From Reticulitermes speratus (lineage: Eukaryota; Arthropoda; Insecta; Blattodea; Rhinotermitidae), in assembly GCA_021186555.1 (NCBI GenBank), contig JAJKFL010000039.1, positions 26,088,233 through 26,152,232 on the forward strand: 64,000 nucleotides of DNA, read 5' to 3'. The position numbers and the translations under genes were made by a program. Below are positions 12,639 through 26,000 of this stretch, in pieces; position 1 is the first letter of the stretch; each line of letters begins with the position of its first letter. Below the pieces are notes generated by a model, which saw nothing but the letters and a program-made list of their open reading frames with translations, had not been told where the DNA came from and made no database searches.

Positions 12639-12852
12639 CTAAAAATGCAAAGTAATATCAAGATAGCTAATGAAACCTTTATCCAAGGTGATCAAGGTAC
12701 GTGTTTAGGAATTCTAGTGATAAATGAGAAACAGATTAAAGAAAATTAAGTGTGTCGATTATTTGCTACCATTTCAGAATAGCCTTATCTTCCCTTCCCC
12801 TCTCTGGAAAGCTAAGGATGCTCTATAGCAAACTGTCATGTTACTCTTTTAT

Positions 12853-12890
<38 letters not shown>

Positions 12891-15800
12891 AAGTTGGTTT
12901 TTAATCCCAAGCGAAGAACATATATTGAGGGATTTAAAGTGCCTAGGAGAATGCGTGGGCGTAGGAGAGAGCGTGTGACAAGGAGGACGTGAACACATAG
13001 TGTGGAGTTTCACAATTTTTAATTTTTACTGAACATTATTAGTTGATCAAATCAAGAAGGGCGAGGTGGGTGGGACATGTAGCAAGCACGGAAAATTTGA
13101 GAAAAACGCGTACAAAATCGTAGTCCGAAAACCTAAAGGGATGCCAGGTGGGCCAGTGGTATTAAAATGCTTCTTAAATATTTAGGTTGTGATTGGACTT
13201 AAATGGCTTAGGATAAGGCCTTGTGGCTGTCTCTTGAAACCTGGTACTGAAACTTTGTCCCATTTTTTCACTAGGTGAGCGACTGTTAGCTTTTCTGATC
13301 CAGGGCCGGTTTAAGACATTTGTAGGTACAGTGCAAAAATAAATTTGGGATCCACTCCTAGGCGTAGTGCTGAACTTACGCTGCACATACATGCAAAATA
13401 TGTTTGACACACAGTCTGAAACACAACCTGCTTTCTCTGGGGCCCCTCGAACTGTGGGGCCTCATGCATTTGCGTAGATTGCAATTGCCTTAAACCGTCC
13501 CCGCTGTGCACTATGGACTTATATTTAATTTGGCAGGGAAGTAGATAGAGGTAGGGCTACTACATTTTCAGGAAAATTTACAGGAAAAGAACTTTAAAGT
13601 TCTTTAAATGGGCAGGAAGAAAATGAGTGCATTTTGAAATTTTAAAAGAAGGTGACGTGATCACGATGCCAATCCTCTGCCGCACAGGATGCTCATATAG
13701 AAATTGAAACCTGTACTGTGAGGCAGAAACTTACAGTAGAGAGCTTCTCGATTTCTGCATCCGATGCTCCGAGGGAAGCGAGACCGATTTCTTGAGAGAA
13801 TTGAGCGAAACTGGGATCAGCCAGTAGCGGCATGTGGCCAAGCATCTCGTGGATACAGTCTCTGCAACAAGGTAATACTTATCTCGTGACTGATATTCTG
13901 TATTATCTCTAAAATTTGGTTTACTGTTTTGACACAGCCTTTTTCCTGAAGGGCTGTGGCAACTTTGACAATCAAAGTGAATATCTAAATGTATAATGGA
14001 GCTGTACATGATAGTTATTTACAAACAGGAATATTTCCTTGTGGGGTATTGAAGCGTGGGAACAGAGGACTCCCATCACTTCGGTTTATTTCAGTATTAC
14101 GTGAAAGTTTTTAGTTGCAAAGAGAGGGCCCCATTTTGTAAGCGATGAATTCTGCCCATTGAGAGAATATCTTTTTTACGTTAATATGCTGTAACCGATA
14201 CATGTCAGACTAAAGAATAAAATGCTGTGGTCTGTGTATTTAATTCACATATCGTTCCTTTGTTGTTGGTTGTTCATGAGAAGTCAGGCGGTTAGTGAGA
14301 ACGTTGTTATGTGCGCGCGCGAACTTGCATATGATAATGAGACAGACAGTTCCCGAATTAGGCAAAAAAATGTTACGTTCCAGAAAGTCCGGCGCAAGTC
14401 GGAATTGAATATACTTGTGGTCAACTATATATGTATATACAAGGGAGGCCAGGTGAAATCCAAACTCCAACACACTGGAACCTGATCGGCCGCAGCACGA
14501 CCGCCCCACCGCTTGTGTTGTCGCCCAGCAGTATTCTTCCACCACGTTTATCGTATTCAAACTTTATTACCGCAAGGAAAAATTCGACGCCATTTTCAAA
14601 AATATTAATTCACTTTTCTTATTTTTTAATGCGTAAGTCTGACAATGCGTAAGTCGGGGAATGTCTGTACACAGCTAGATGCAACGTTGTAAGATCAAGT
14701 TTCTTGTTTATTCAGTCAAATATAGAGCGCAACGATTTAAAAGTGGTTCACCAGACCAATTTTATGACGTTACGGCACTTTTTTTGTTGTTGTTTACTTT
14801 ATTATTATGACATTTTCGGACATTTTTGTAACCTCGATTCTCGTCAATACTGCCTTAGATGTGCGCGAGACCTGGAAGGCTCGTATGTAGCGGTGTGTGG
14901 CTTCCGGTGGAAGTTGCGTTAAAGAGGTTAACATGTAGATATAGTTAGTTCATAAATAAAATACGCTTTTGAAACTAGTCTCGTCATTTAATAGCCACAC
15001 TTCATATGACTACCTTAAAAATTTAATTATTGTCACTTATAAATGCAGTGTGGCCCGCGATCGGTTTGCTAATCCCTGCTGTGTAGCGTCGAATGTTAGG
15101 GTTACTGATGTAGATGAAAACGGTCGTGTCCTGATTTGAGGTATTATCCCGACATTTTTCTGAAGGGACTGAAGAAATACACGAAAAACAAAGTGTCCAA
15201 GCGTCGCTGTCGAGAGTCAAACCTGCGGAATGAACGTACAAGTTAGAACTGTTGAGCCAACGTGCTCAGTGGTAGAGTCTTTATCAAGGCAGTCGGTTGC
15301 ATACTTGGATTTGAACTCGACGCCTTCAGAACACGCCGTGAAGGCAGCTGGACCGTGCGTTGTGTTGCTGTGCCGCTCATGGCGATTGATCCACACATGG
15401 CTACGGCAGGCTGGTAACCATGTTACCGCGACAAGGAGTGAGGGGGATCGGGACCACTTCATGTCATACCAATTAACTGAAGCTTTTAGAGATGATGTGA
15501 TGTCATTAGCAGTCTCATCATTGCTATGCTATAGAACACTGATAGTAGATAATCGAATTGTGCGAAAGAGTTGGAAAGATGATTGGCTTTTCGCTGTGCT
15601 CTTATATCTTCTGACAGCATAGCCTTATAAAAGGCCCCCCATCATATGTTGCCATTGCAGGAATGCGTGAACCATTTACGACGTGTTAATTTGACGTTTC
15701 ACACCGGGTGTCTTCGTAGTGGTAATGTCCAGCGCCCTACACTGGTAGACTGCAGGGGAATGAGGGCACACCGCTGACGCATCTCCGCATCAGAATTCGC

Positions 15801-17065
15801 TAACTAAAACGTTTTAAACGAAACTGGGAATTGCAATTCGGTATTGGTTTTCCTCTTTCAAGCACTAAATCGCACTGTGTGGAGAACTCGCTTTGGCTGA
15901 GGCTACGGACCTGTCGTAAGACAGACTACAGGATGAATGAATGAATGAATGAATTTGTTTAATTCCTAAAAATGCTTATTTTCGACATTGTATAATCAGC
16001 TGGGGATATCTGGTCCAATATAACTTGTGGAATGATCATTTATAAACACATAAACATTACATAAGCTTATAATATTCGTTAGTCCGACGGTGTATGCTAT
16101 CACTATATTCATAATCCCCCTTCTTTTAAAACCCTGTATTATGTTGCCCAATTATCTCCTTTAATGTGTATAATTACGCCTTTGATCTTTCAGTCTTGTG
16201 TTTGATGCTGTGTCAAAATAATATTTCGGTATGTAGGGGGAACCTACCTTACGTTGTGGTACGACAGCTAATTCGCTACGAAATTAGGTGTGTATTCACA
16301 GCTAGTTTTTACAGTACTGGATCTGTAGGAAACGACAACTTTCCAGACGAACTTTGAGTGAATTGCCACGGAATAAAGTTTGTCATGAAGCTGGACATAT
16401 TGTGTCTTCTACTTTGACCCTGGTCATTAGAAAATACAGCCCGCTTCACGCCTTTTCTTAGTATTCAATTAGAAGTTGTATTCTGTAATAATATGTGGTC
16501 AGATTGAAGAGTGTATATAAATATATATACATATACATCGAACTTTTGGAGAGAGTCGTCTGTCATGCTTTCCTTGTTTCGTTTGAAATTCCTATGAAGT
16601 TAAGCTATCGCTTTTTGTTCTTCTGTTCCTGACATAGTTTCTGCTCGCGGCAGCCGTTAGGGAGGGACGCGCATTAATTGAGGGAGTTGAATACGTTGCT
16701 AGGTTACCGCTTTCTGCCTTCCCCATTTGTGGATATCCAGGACTTTTTAAGGGACTAAATAGCCCAGTATATGCTGACTAATCCTTTCCCTTGAGATTAC
16801 AGGGCACTTCGTTCCTTCTTGCCGCTGTATTTGAATCGTAGTAGTTCGAAGAAGAAGCAAAGACTTTTAGGAAATGCGCCTTCCAAGTATCATTCGACTT
16901 AAATGATCTTGATTGTAGTTTTTCCGTCATACGTGTATAGAAACGGTATAATGATCTGGAATTCTTAATCGTTAAAAAATTTGTACTCTTTTCTTTTTCT
17001 GTAGAACAACAACCCAAATCGGGCTTAGGCCGCCGTATTTTTCAGGTTTCTAGATCACACACAAT

Positions 17066-17098
<33 letters not shown>

Positions 17099-20000
17099 CC
17101 GGTAGGACTCCTCTGAACGAGTGATAAGCTCGTCGCAGAGGTCGCTACCTACACAACACAACAAACGCAAGAGACGAACATCCATACCCTCAGCGCGGGA
17201 TTCGAACCCGCAACCCCAATCCAGCGGCCGCAGCACGTACGCCTCAGACCGCACGGCCACCGGATCGGCCAGATTTTACTTTGGCTCTGTTTTTTTTTTT
17301 TTTTTTTTTTTTTGCTCGCACAGACAGTCCTGAGATTTAGCTTTTCGGCATCGTGTGTTGATGTATAGTGTATTAGTACTACTTATTTTGAATGTTTATT
17401 AGCACTGACAAACGTTTCTTCTGTAGTTTTGAACTGTTGTGAATAACGTCTGGAAATTTGAGATTTTTTTACGGGCTTGGAAAATTTATAGAATACTTAC
17501 CTCTAGGCTACACTTGTAACTGCATGTGTGCTGTTTGGTAGGCATTTTATAGGTTCGGCCGAATAATGTTCGAACGTCAATTGTAGCATTTTGTTCCTGT
17601 TGATTAGTAGCTGTTCAAAGTAATGACGTTGTATGAAAATATTGAGTATTGCTTTTGTAGTGCATTGTTCCAAGTAACGTTCGTGGTGCACTGTATGTAG
17701 TCTCGGATACTTACGGTTCCGGCGTGTGGTATGGCGAGGAGGTGTGCCTAACGTACTGTGTGCTCTGAAACACGCGGAAAGCGAGGCTGGCCAAGAAGTC
17801 GCGGGCCGTCAGCAGACCGGCGGCAGGGCGGAGAGTGAAGCCGGTATGCCCTGAAAAGGGACAGGTGTTCTACAATACAATCTTGCCTGACTGCCGAGAA
17901 AATGTATATTATACAGCGTGTTCAAAAAGAGTAGTAACTCGTTGACAAAACTTTGCCTTTGTATCTGTTCATGAAGCACAGAAATTATCTACAGTCTTCA
18001 GCCAACAAATTTATTATGGAAATTTTCTTAATGTAATTTGTTTGGTAAATTTATGTGAGGAACACTATTTTCTCAGTACCTATAATGTTACTTTCTTCTA
18101 TAATCTGCCGCTGTGTCAGACCATACCGTGATTTCGTCTCTTTCTCCCCAGATAGGCGAGAGTCTCTTGCCTGGATTAATGCCGTACTTAACTAAGTCGT
18201 AACTCTGTGATGCGGAGTCCTTTTCAAAAAGCTAATATTCGGCCAGATACTCTAGAAATACCCATTTTTTTGGAGCCGGAAGGTTCATTACGTAATTCAC
18301 AAGACATCGCCAGCTGACCAGATCTTGATCCAAATGAATCAAGGCTTCAGTGCCACTCCTCATTCTTTAAGATGGTCCTAATACAGGGCATAGAAAGAAA
18401 CTCCTGACATTCCAAGTTCCAAATGTGTTGTGAGTTTTGAGATTATCGCAACGACGTAGCTGAAGATTCCTTTCTTTGGGACGTGACGTTGCGTCAGTGG
18501 GTAGTCGGATCTCGACGTTTCGAGACAATGTAGATAGGTTGTATAAACTTATTATAGGCCATATCTCCTCTCGAAGAAGAGGACACTATATTGCCTTCGA
18601 ACGTCGTCATCCGATTATCCATTGACGCAGTGTCATGACTCCGAAGAACGAAATTCTCCAAATATTTTATCCATTCTCCATAACTTTGGTCGTTCCAATG
18701 CATCTGCCCAAGTCAGGAGCCCTGTATGACGTCTCATAATATGCTGCTCTTTTATGGCGAGGAATATTTAGTCCGCGTCAAATGTTGAAGCCGGAGGTTC
18801 ACCTCTTGTCAGCTTTCTGCGACTGCTTATTCAGTATGAACACCAGAATACTGCGGCGCAGGCCGATACTTACTCTTCATGAAGGCGGACATCTCTTCGA
18901 GCTGAGGAATGCGGTCGGATCTAAAGATCCCTTCATCCTGCAACAGCTTGAACACCCTGCGGTATTCGGCGCAGGCGTGCTTGGGCATGAGCTCCAGAAC
19001 CGTGTTGAACACGGCTGTCCAAGTTGCGATCTCCTCAGCGGTGTAGTCTATGCACGGGATGATGTCGCCGCTGTAACAGGATGCTGGATGTTACTGCTTC
19101 AGCTTCAGTCAAATTGATCGTTCGATCTACTGGCATATCGAGTGTGACAAGATGTGGCAGTCCTAAGAATTATGTGTGGCAGAAACTTTATCTTCCCGCC
19201 CCCCAGTATAAAGACAGAAAGAATGGAATATGCATACAAAATATAATATTGTATTACGTTTTTTGTGTGTGGATGAGAAACTTGAGACCCAAATCATAAG
19301 AATAGGATATAGATTGAGGGGTTTTGAGAAGAAAATGCTGAGGAGACTATTTGGACCTATGAGAGTGGAAGTGACAGATGAGTGGCGAAAATTACATAAT
19401 CAGGAACCACATAGGCCGACTAGCCTGAGAAATTTCGTGGGTTTTCTCAGTACATCCAGACAAATTGCAGGATGTATCCCAGGCTGGGCTACAACCACGT
19501 CCTTTCAGGTGCTTTACGATTCAGTATGCACTGATTATCTTACCATTCGCCACTGTAGGGCCAGAACTACTGACGGGGCCGTTAACGAAAAAATTAATAA
19601 TAATAGTAATAATAATAATAGCGTGTGTTTGTATCACGAGGAATGCTCTACCACGTATCAGTCGAAAAACACTGCAAGCTAGTTGAATGTAGCCTTTTGA
19701 ATTTAGTAATATTAGACAGCAAACTTCATAAACCTGACTTTTTGTACGGTTTCTCTGTCGTTTTGGGTTTGTTTTAACACTTATGTATGGCTTCAATACG
19801 TTTGGGCATCTGAAAGGTGTCTTGCGTTTTGTTATTGTGCAGCCTACGATGTGAAAGGTTTGGTTAATACACCGCGCAGCTGACGGTGGGGTTTGTGGGA
19901 AATGTATGTTTGTATGTCGTGGTTCACCGATACTGTATGGTTTTAAGCATTATGCAAGCATTACAGTGATTATTAGAAACAGAACTACGGACACGTTTAT

Positions 20001-23000
20001 TGTGAGTGCAATTTCTAAAAAAAAGAAATCCTCGGAGTTTGGTGGACGACAAATTGATACTCGTGTAATTTTTCTTTGTATAGGCGTTTCATCTTAACCG
20101 CCTTGATCAGTGCGACTGGCAAACTTACTATACTCTTTGTCGGTACTTGGTTGGGGCAACATTGCCGACCCGCCTTGTCGGCACTTGAGATAGTTTCGGA
20201 TTTGTAGTGGAGATAAACTAGCATGATTATCTTAAATATGTTGTTAATTTTCCGCATAATATAATGGTTTATAGGTTCTGTTAAATTATAACTGCGAAGA
20301 ATATAATAATTCTTTGAATTTTCATGGGGTGGAGTGAATAAAGTCATGATAACTCAAATCCTCACTTACGATATAGCGAGTTTCGATTAATTTCGACAAA
20401 AAATGGGCTGTGCATTAAACTGCAGGCACTTAGCACAATTTTCTTATTCTGTAGTACATACTGCCTGCCACGAAATCTTACTGTAAAGATGCTGGAACGG
20501 AATACAGGTGGTCCTCCTAATAAGCAAACTTATCAAAGATAGGACATTTGTTCTTGGTCAAAATGGACGGCTGTCCTAAGGTTTACGTGGTTTGGCTAGT
20601 CCTTTCAGACGAATTCCGCGTTACTACTTTAAAATGTGCCACGACCGCTTCATTCCACATGCTTTCCGAATCGCAAATAATCGTACCATTCCCCGCTAAC
20701 GGACACATTTGAAGCAGTGTTGTTACAGCATTTGTAATCATCATCTACGAGTACTGAATGTGCAATGTAAAGCCTGTCTTACGCTGCTCAGGAAGAACAT
20801 GCAGTCGCGAGTGTGGTGACGATAATATGCAGATACTGACATTTATGTTTCGTTATAGTTCACTTCTAAGTTTTGATTGTTCAATGTGTTAATTGTGGCG
20901 AATATTGAGTACGTTGTATGGATGTTATGAACCCACAGTAACCATCGTAACGATGTTTGTAACTTCAGAAGGCCACATATGTTACAGTGCAAATTCAGAG
21001 GAAAGTGCACTCCTTTTGGAATGTACTAGTATAGTCTTCTTTAGGCCCTTTCGCTTCCCTGCGGAGCGTCTATTGAAACGGCTCTTTCCATCTGTTCGTC
21101 TATGTGTCTGTGCCTATAAGACCCTAGTACCGCTTGACGGATCTTTATTAAAGTTTGTACTGAACGATTTTATGAAATATTGTCGAAACAGTTCAGTTTT
21201 CATTTACGTCGGACAATTTTATCGACCACTTTGCATGCAGATATGCACGTGTTTCTGCACACAGGTCAGTCAATATTGGTGGAATGAATCAACCGTTGTT
21301 ACAGGATTAATATCCAAACACAGAGCCACTAATAACTTACTACTTGTAGGAGAAGGCAATTTCTGCTATCTTTTTGCGACGCTCGCGGTACGTCTTGTCG
21401 GCGAATCCAGGATGATTCATGTCCAGCTCGGGCTCGTATTTGGTCATAAGGTGATTGCAGTTGTCCAGGTCAGATGCATGTCTTGGGAACCACGGATCTG
21501 CAACCACACACACTTTCTCATTTCTCTGTCTATGGAGAGTCTGAGATTGAATTCCTCCAGGAGACGTTGATGGATATTAACACCGGGCACTAATTTGGTT
21601 TTCACACTAATTTCTTGAGATTATAATCAAATGTTTGCAAATTTAAAGCATCACTGCAGGACTGGAAATGAGGACACGCAGCGTGCTTAGTCATAGGCCG
21701 CTTCTTGAAACTATTTACAATGTTTTAAAGTATCATAATTATCGTTCCGAACAACGACACACGTAGAAATTAATTCCGGACTTTTTTTTTCTTCAATGGC
21801 TCGACAGCCCCTTGGGGGCCAAGGCCGCCTCAGTTTTCGAGGCTTCACGATTACACTTTTTAGACACCACACTTGGTAGGACTCCTCTGGACGAGTGACC
21901 AGCCCGTCGCAGAGACCTCTACCTGACAACACACAACACTCACAAGAGATAGACATCCATGCCTCCGGTGGGATTCGAACCCACAATCCCAGTAAACGAG
22001 CGGCCGTAGACCCACGTCTTAGACCGCGCGGCCACTGGGATCGGCAATTCCGGACCTTTATCATACATTATTGATTGTTCGTTTCCCCGGAATTCTCTAC
22101 TGATCCGGAACGTCTACCTTGTTCTGAACTGGGGAGTGTAACACAGTTCTGGAAAGCCATTTCCGCCCCTACATCAGTGAGAATATGTAATTTCTCATTT
22201 AATTTCTAATCCACTCGCATACACGGTAGCACTAGATGGATATTGTGAAGTCAGGTTCACTGAATGTGCATGCCATGAACTTGAAACTTTCTTGAAGGAC
22301 AGTTGTTGAAATAAGGAATGATTGTTTCTACAGGTGACTTTTTGTTGGCAAAGGTCAAGGCTGCAGTGTCGATCAAAGTATAGATATTTTAGACTAACTC
22401 GTAATGACAGATTGTTTACAACAGTTACTGTCACCTGGCGTTCGTATCCGCAGCTGTGAGTGGCATGCTGCGTGCAGAGAGAATGACGACATAATTCCAA
22501 CTCTTGGGCTTATACGAGTATATGTATATATAAGCTGACTGTTCTGGCGACTCACCCTTGATGTTGACGCTGTTATCGGCGAGGAGGGTGACACCCCCCA
22601 AGGACGTGCTCTGACGGAGCGATCGGATCAGCAACAGTAGGTTCTGGCGTGACATATCCACTCGTACAAGAATGTCGAACTGAATTCCTGGTTGTTTGGC
22701 AGCACGTGTCTCCAAGTGCGTCACTGCTCCCTTGAAATTCTGAAACAGATGACGATACAGTTCTAGATGTGAAGAAGGCTAGTGGAACGCGGCGATGTGT
22801 AATTTAGTACAGCCTGTAGGTTCGACACTTGAGAGCCCAGCATAAGATTGTGTAATTCAAATTGAAAAAAAAATTATGGCTGTACCTGTTCTTTCACAGT
22901 TCATTACAATTTCCTAGTCATACTCTTATTTTAAAACACTTGTTTGTATACTTTAAAACACCCGTCTGTGTACTTGTTAGTGACACATTCTGTAATGTAA

Positions 23001-26000
23001 TAACAGGGTGATGGGGGGGGGGGGATTATTTGGACCGAATACACCGGACGAGGAGAGCTTCATAAAGTTTTGGGGTTTAAGTAAGTAGGGTGTGAGAGTG
23101 TGGACTGGATTTATGTGGCTCAGGATAGGATTCAATTTTAGACTCTTGTAAAAATGATAATAAGTTTTGGATTCCATTTAAGGCGGAGAATTGTTTCGTA
23201 ATAAGCTTTTCAAGAAGGGTCCTGTTGATTGTGGCTAGTTGAGTACATTGTTCTTGTACCTTATTACACGTGACTGTTATACGGTCCCAGTCAATGAAAG
23301 TGTGTTCATATGACGTAAGACAAGCGGCTGTCTAAGTGCTAGCCAGAGAAATCTGTTATGTAACTGCAGCATCAGTACTTCAACCACGGAAACTGACTTG
23401 TGCAAAACATGTGTGGCAGGGCGTCATGCTACTCACTTCGATCGTCTTGAGGATTCTTGCCATGGAGCCGATGCCTTCTCGCATCGTGAGAACCAGCGCG
23501 GCTTTCTGAATGGTTTGCTCTGCTTCCTTGCTCCCACTAGCAGCATTTGCCAGGATCATCTCCTCCTCAGTCAGTTCAGCATCTGCAGGATATACCACTC
23601 ACTTAAATAAACTGCGAGTTTGTGATAATGTCGGTGATTTCTTGAATTAATTGAAGTTTTCTGACATTCAAATTGGCGTTCTGCTTTTATCCACATGCTG
23701 CATGAACAGGTGTGAAGTGAAACAAAGTTCCGCAAATTATTAACCTTTGTCATACATGCAGGTAATTGGTCAACTACACACTCTGTCCACCTCAAGCCCG
23801 GGGAAAGAGCCAGTTGGACAGAAAAATTTATGGATCCTGAGATCTGCGCTCTTTTGGATATTACGCGGCGTCCTGTGCTAATTGTTTACCGACGGTTCGG
23901 GACAACGTATCGGTCCCATCTTCACGGGTCTACTCGGACTCTTGACCCGTGAAGATGGGACCGATACGTATGTCCCGAAACGTCGGTAAACAATTACCAC
24001 ACAACGCCGCGTAATATCCCAGAAGAGTGCAGATCTCATCAACATGGCGGCGGAAGCCTGAAATCAAGGTTTGTGGACCCTGCAACTTGTCTGACTTTCG
24101 TTTGCAGCAATAGCATAGAAGACTCGAAGCCCGGTCCTGCAGCCCAAAGCGAACTACTTTACTGACAAGTATCGTGTTTCGTGCTATTATGAATATCAAG
24201 TAAATATTTATGGCCTCTTATTGTGTAGACGTTGAAATGTTACAACGTAATCTGTGATAACCTGCACCGTAATATTGCCAGGTGTGCCACCTAAATAGCT
24301 CCTATCTGATGAAAGCAGAAGTCCGGACAGCGTAGTCGATGTGTAGACCAAGGAGTCTGTGCCGTACTTCAGGCGGTTGGTCGACGGCTTCTCATTTTGG
24401 CGACCTGGGCTTAATCCCAGGCCAGTCGATGTGGGCTTTGTGGTGGGCAAAGTGGCAATGGGGCAGGCTTTTCTCCGAGTTCTTCGGTTTTCCCCTGTCA
24501 GTATCATTGCACCAATGCTCTGTACCCATTCGTTGATCTGTCACCGACGCTATGCTTTATAATCTTAGCAACTGACAGCATCGTTACGTAACACACATAA
24601 ATAGACCGAAGAATCGGGGTTCAATTAACCATAAAGCTCTATCTTATCACTTTAATCATCACTCACTGCATTATTTATCTTTCTGCTTACACAGCTTATT
24701 CGTTTTGCTAAACCTAAATTATTTTTGGGGGGGGGGAAGGGGAACACGAGACAATACGTGACGTAGTATTGTTTGTTTGATGGGATTTTTTTTAAATATT
24801 AACTTGCCTTAACCCTCATCCCTTATGAACGCGACTGCATGCCCGTTGACTCCTTTTGTCAAAAGTCTTCTGAGAGCATTGTATTTATAAACTTTTAAAT
24901 ATATCAAGAAAGGCTTGTGATACAAGTTCCGTTTTAACGGTGAACATGTATTTCGGACCAACCTATAGGGAGGTAGATAGATGTACTACCCATTTGCTCC
25001 TCAAGATACGTAAAGGAAATACTGACCTGCCGTAAATATAAGAAGCATTGTATTCGTGTCTCAGTGAAGTTTGAGAGGTTTTGTCTCCCGTGATATGATT
25101 ATAGAAACCCAATCCTAAAAGCCATCTTTCCCTACTCACGCACGGAATTGTGCGAAATTGAATTTCATCGCATTTTCCACGAAGCAAATAAATTGACCAT
25201 TCTTTCAGGACAATTTCCTAAGCACAGATTGTTTCATTTTTAAAAGTAAGTTTGGATGTCTCAGTGGAACTTGGAGGAAAAAAAAAACGATTAAGTTGAA
25301 ATCTTACAATAGCATCAGCCTACCAGATGCTCCCAGTCACGTGGAACACAGGCTTTATTTTATACAAAAGAAGGACTTTTTAAACGCCTGTTTATCTAAA
25401 GGTAAACATTTGCATCTCCCAGTAGCCTGTGGCCTGCACTACTTACGCTACCTCGTCAGAGTATGTCAGTTTACGTGCTGCCCGCTCATTTAAGAAAGTA
25501 CAGCAGGGCTATTCTAGCCCATTAGAACAACCGACCGGCAAATGATGCCCGGTGTTTTACATCGAGCATTTTATCCCGCGTGTGCTAGGGGACTGAGACA
25601 AAAATGACAACCCAGTCACAATAAATTCTAAAAGGTTCTGACGATGGTATGTGACATGAACTAATGGGTTTCTGGACTTTGTCCATCGTCCGGAAATCTA
25701 AAAAACTAGATAACACGACGTTTCGGAACCTGGACCTTCTTCCGTCCCAGTGATTGAGGTTAGCTCTATCTAAGGGACCCAACAGAGTAGGTGTCTCCCT
25801 CCCCCTTCACCTGAGGTCGGAAGCAGATCGTTTCCGAAACGTCGTGTTATCTAGTTATTTTAGATTTCCGGACGATGGACAAAGTCCAGAAACCCATTAG
25901 TCCAATAAGAATAGCCGGCTACCTCCACAGCAGAAGTCAGAAACGTTACCGCAACTTGCTCATTTGACAGGTACACAATTTCACACCAAGCAAGTTGCGA

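Larger units (their letters stand above)
12639..13734. other. TH intron 10
   Basis: 1096 bp. Holds a (GT)n run at 12852-12889 and a LINE 3' fragment at 13055-13245. No other feature was recognised. Confidence 0.9.
13862..17714. other. TH intron 9
   Basis: 3853 bp. Contains a Tigger-like end (14585-14672), a LINE 3' end with (TGAA)n tail (15861-15955) and a family B SINE (17021-17270). The stretches 13870-14580, 14680-15860 and 15960-17020 hold nothing I recognise. Confidence 0.85.

Noticed and set aside
20893..21570. 225-codon plus-strand ORF
   Set aside because: It overlaps TH exon 7 on the opposite strand; the minus strand carries the conserved protein. Chance open frame.
21960..22045. 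tRNA-like sequence on the minus strand (also 54310-54410, 17190-17270 and, on plus, 40119-40200)
   Set aside because: Each is the head of a family B SINE with body, tail and, in three of four, target-site duplications; not a functional tRNA gene.
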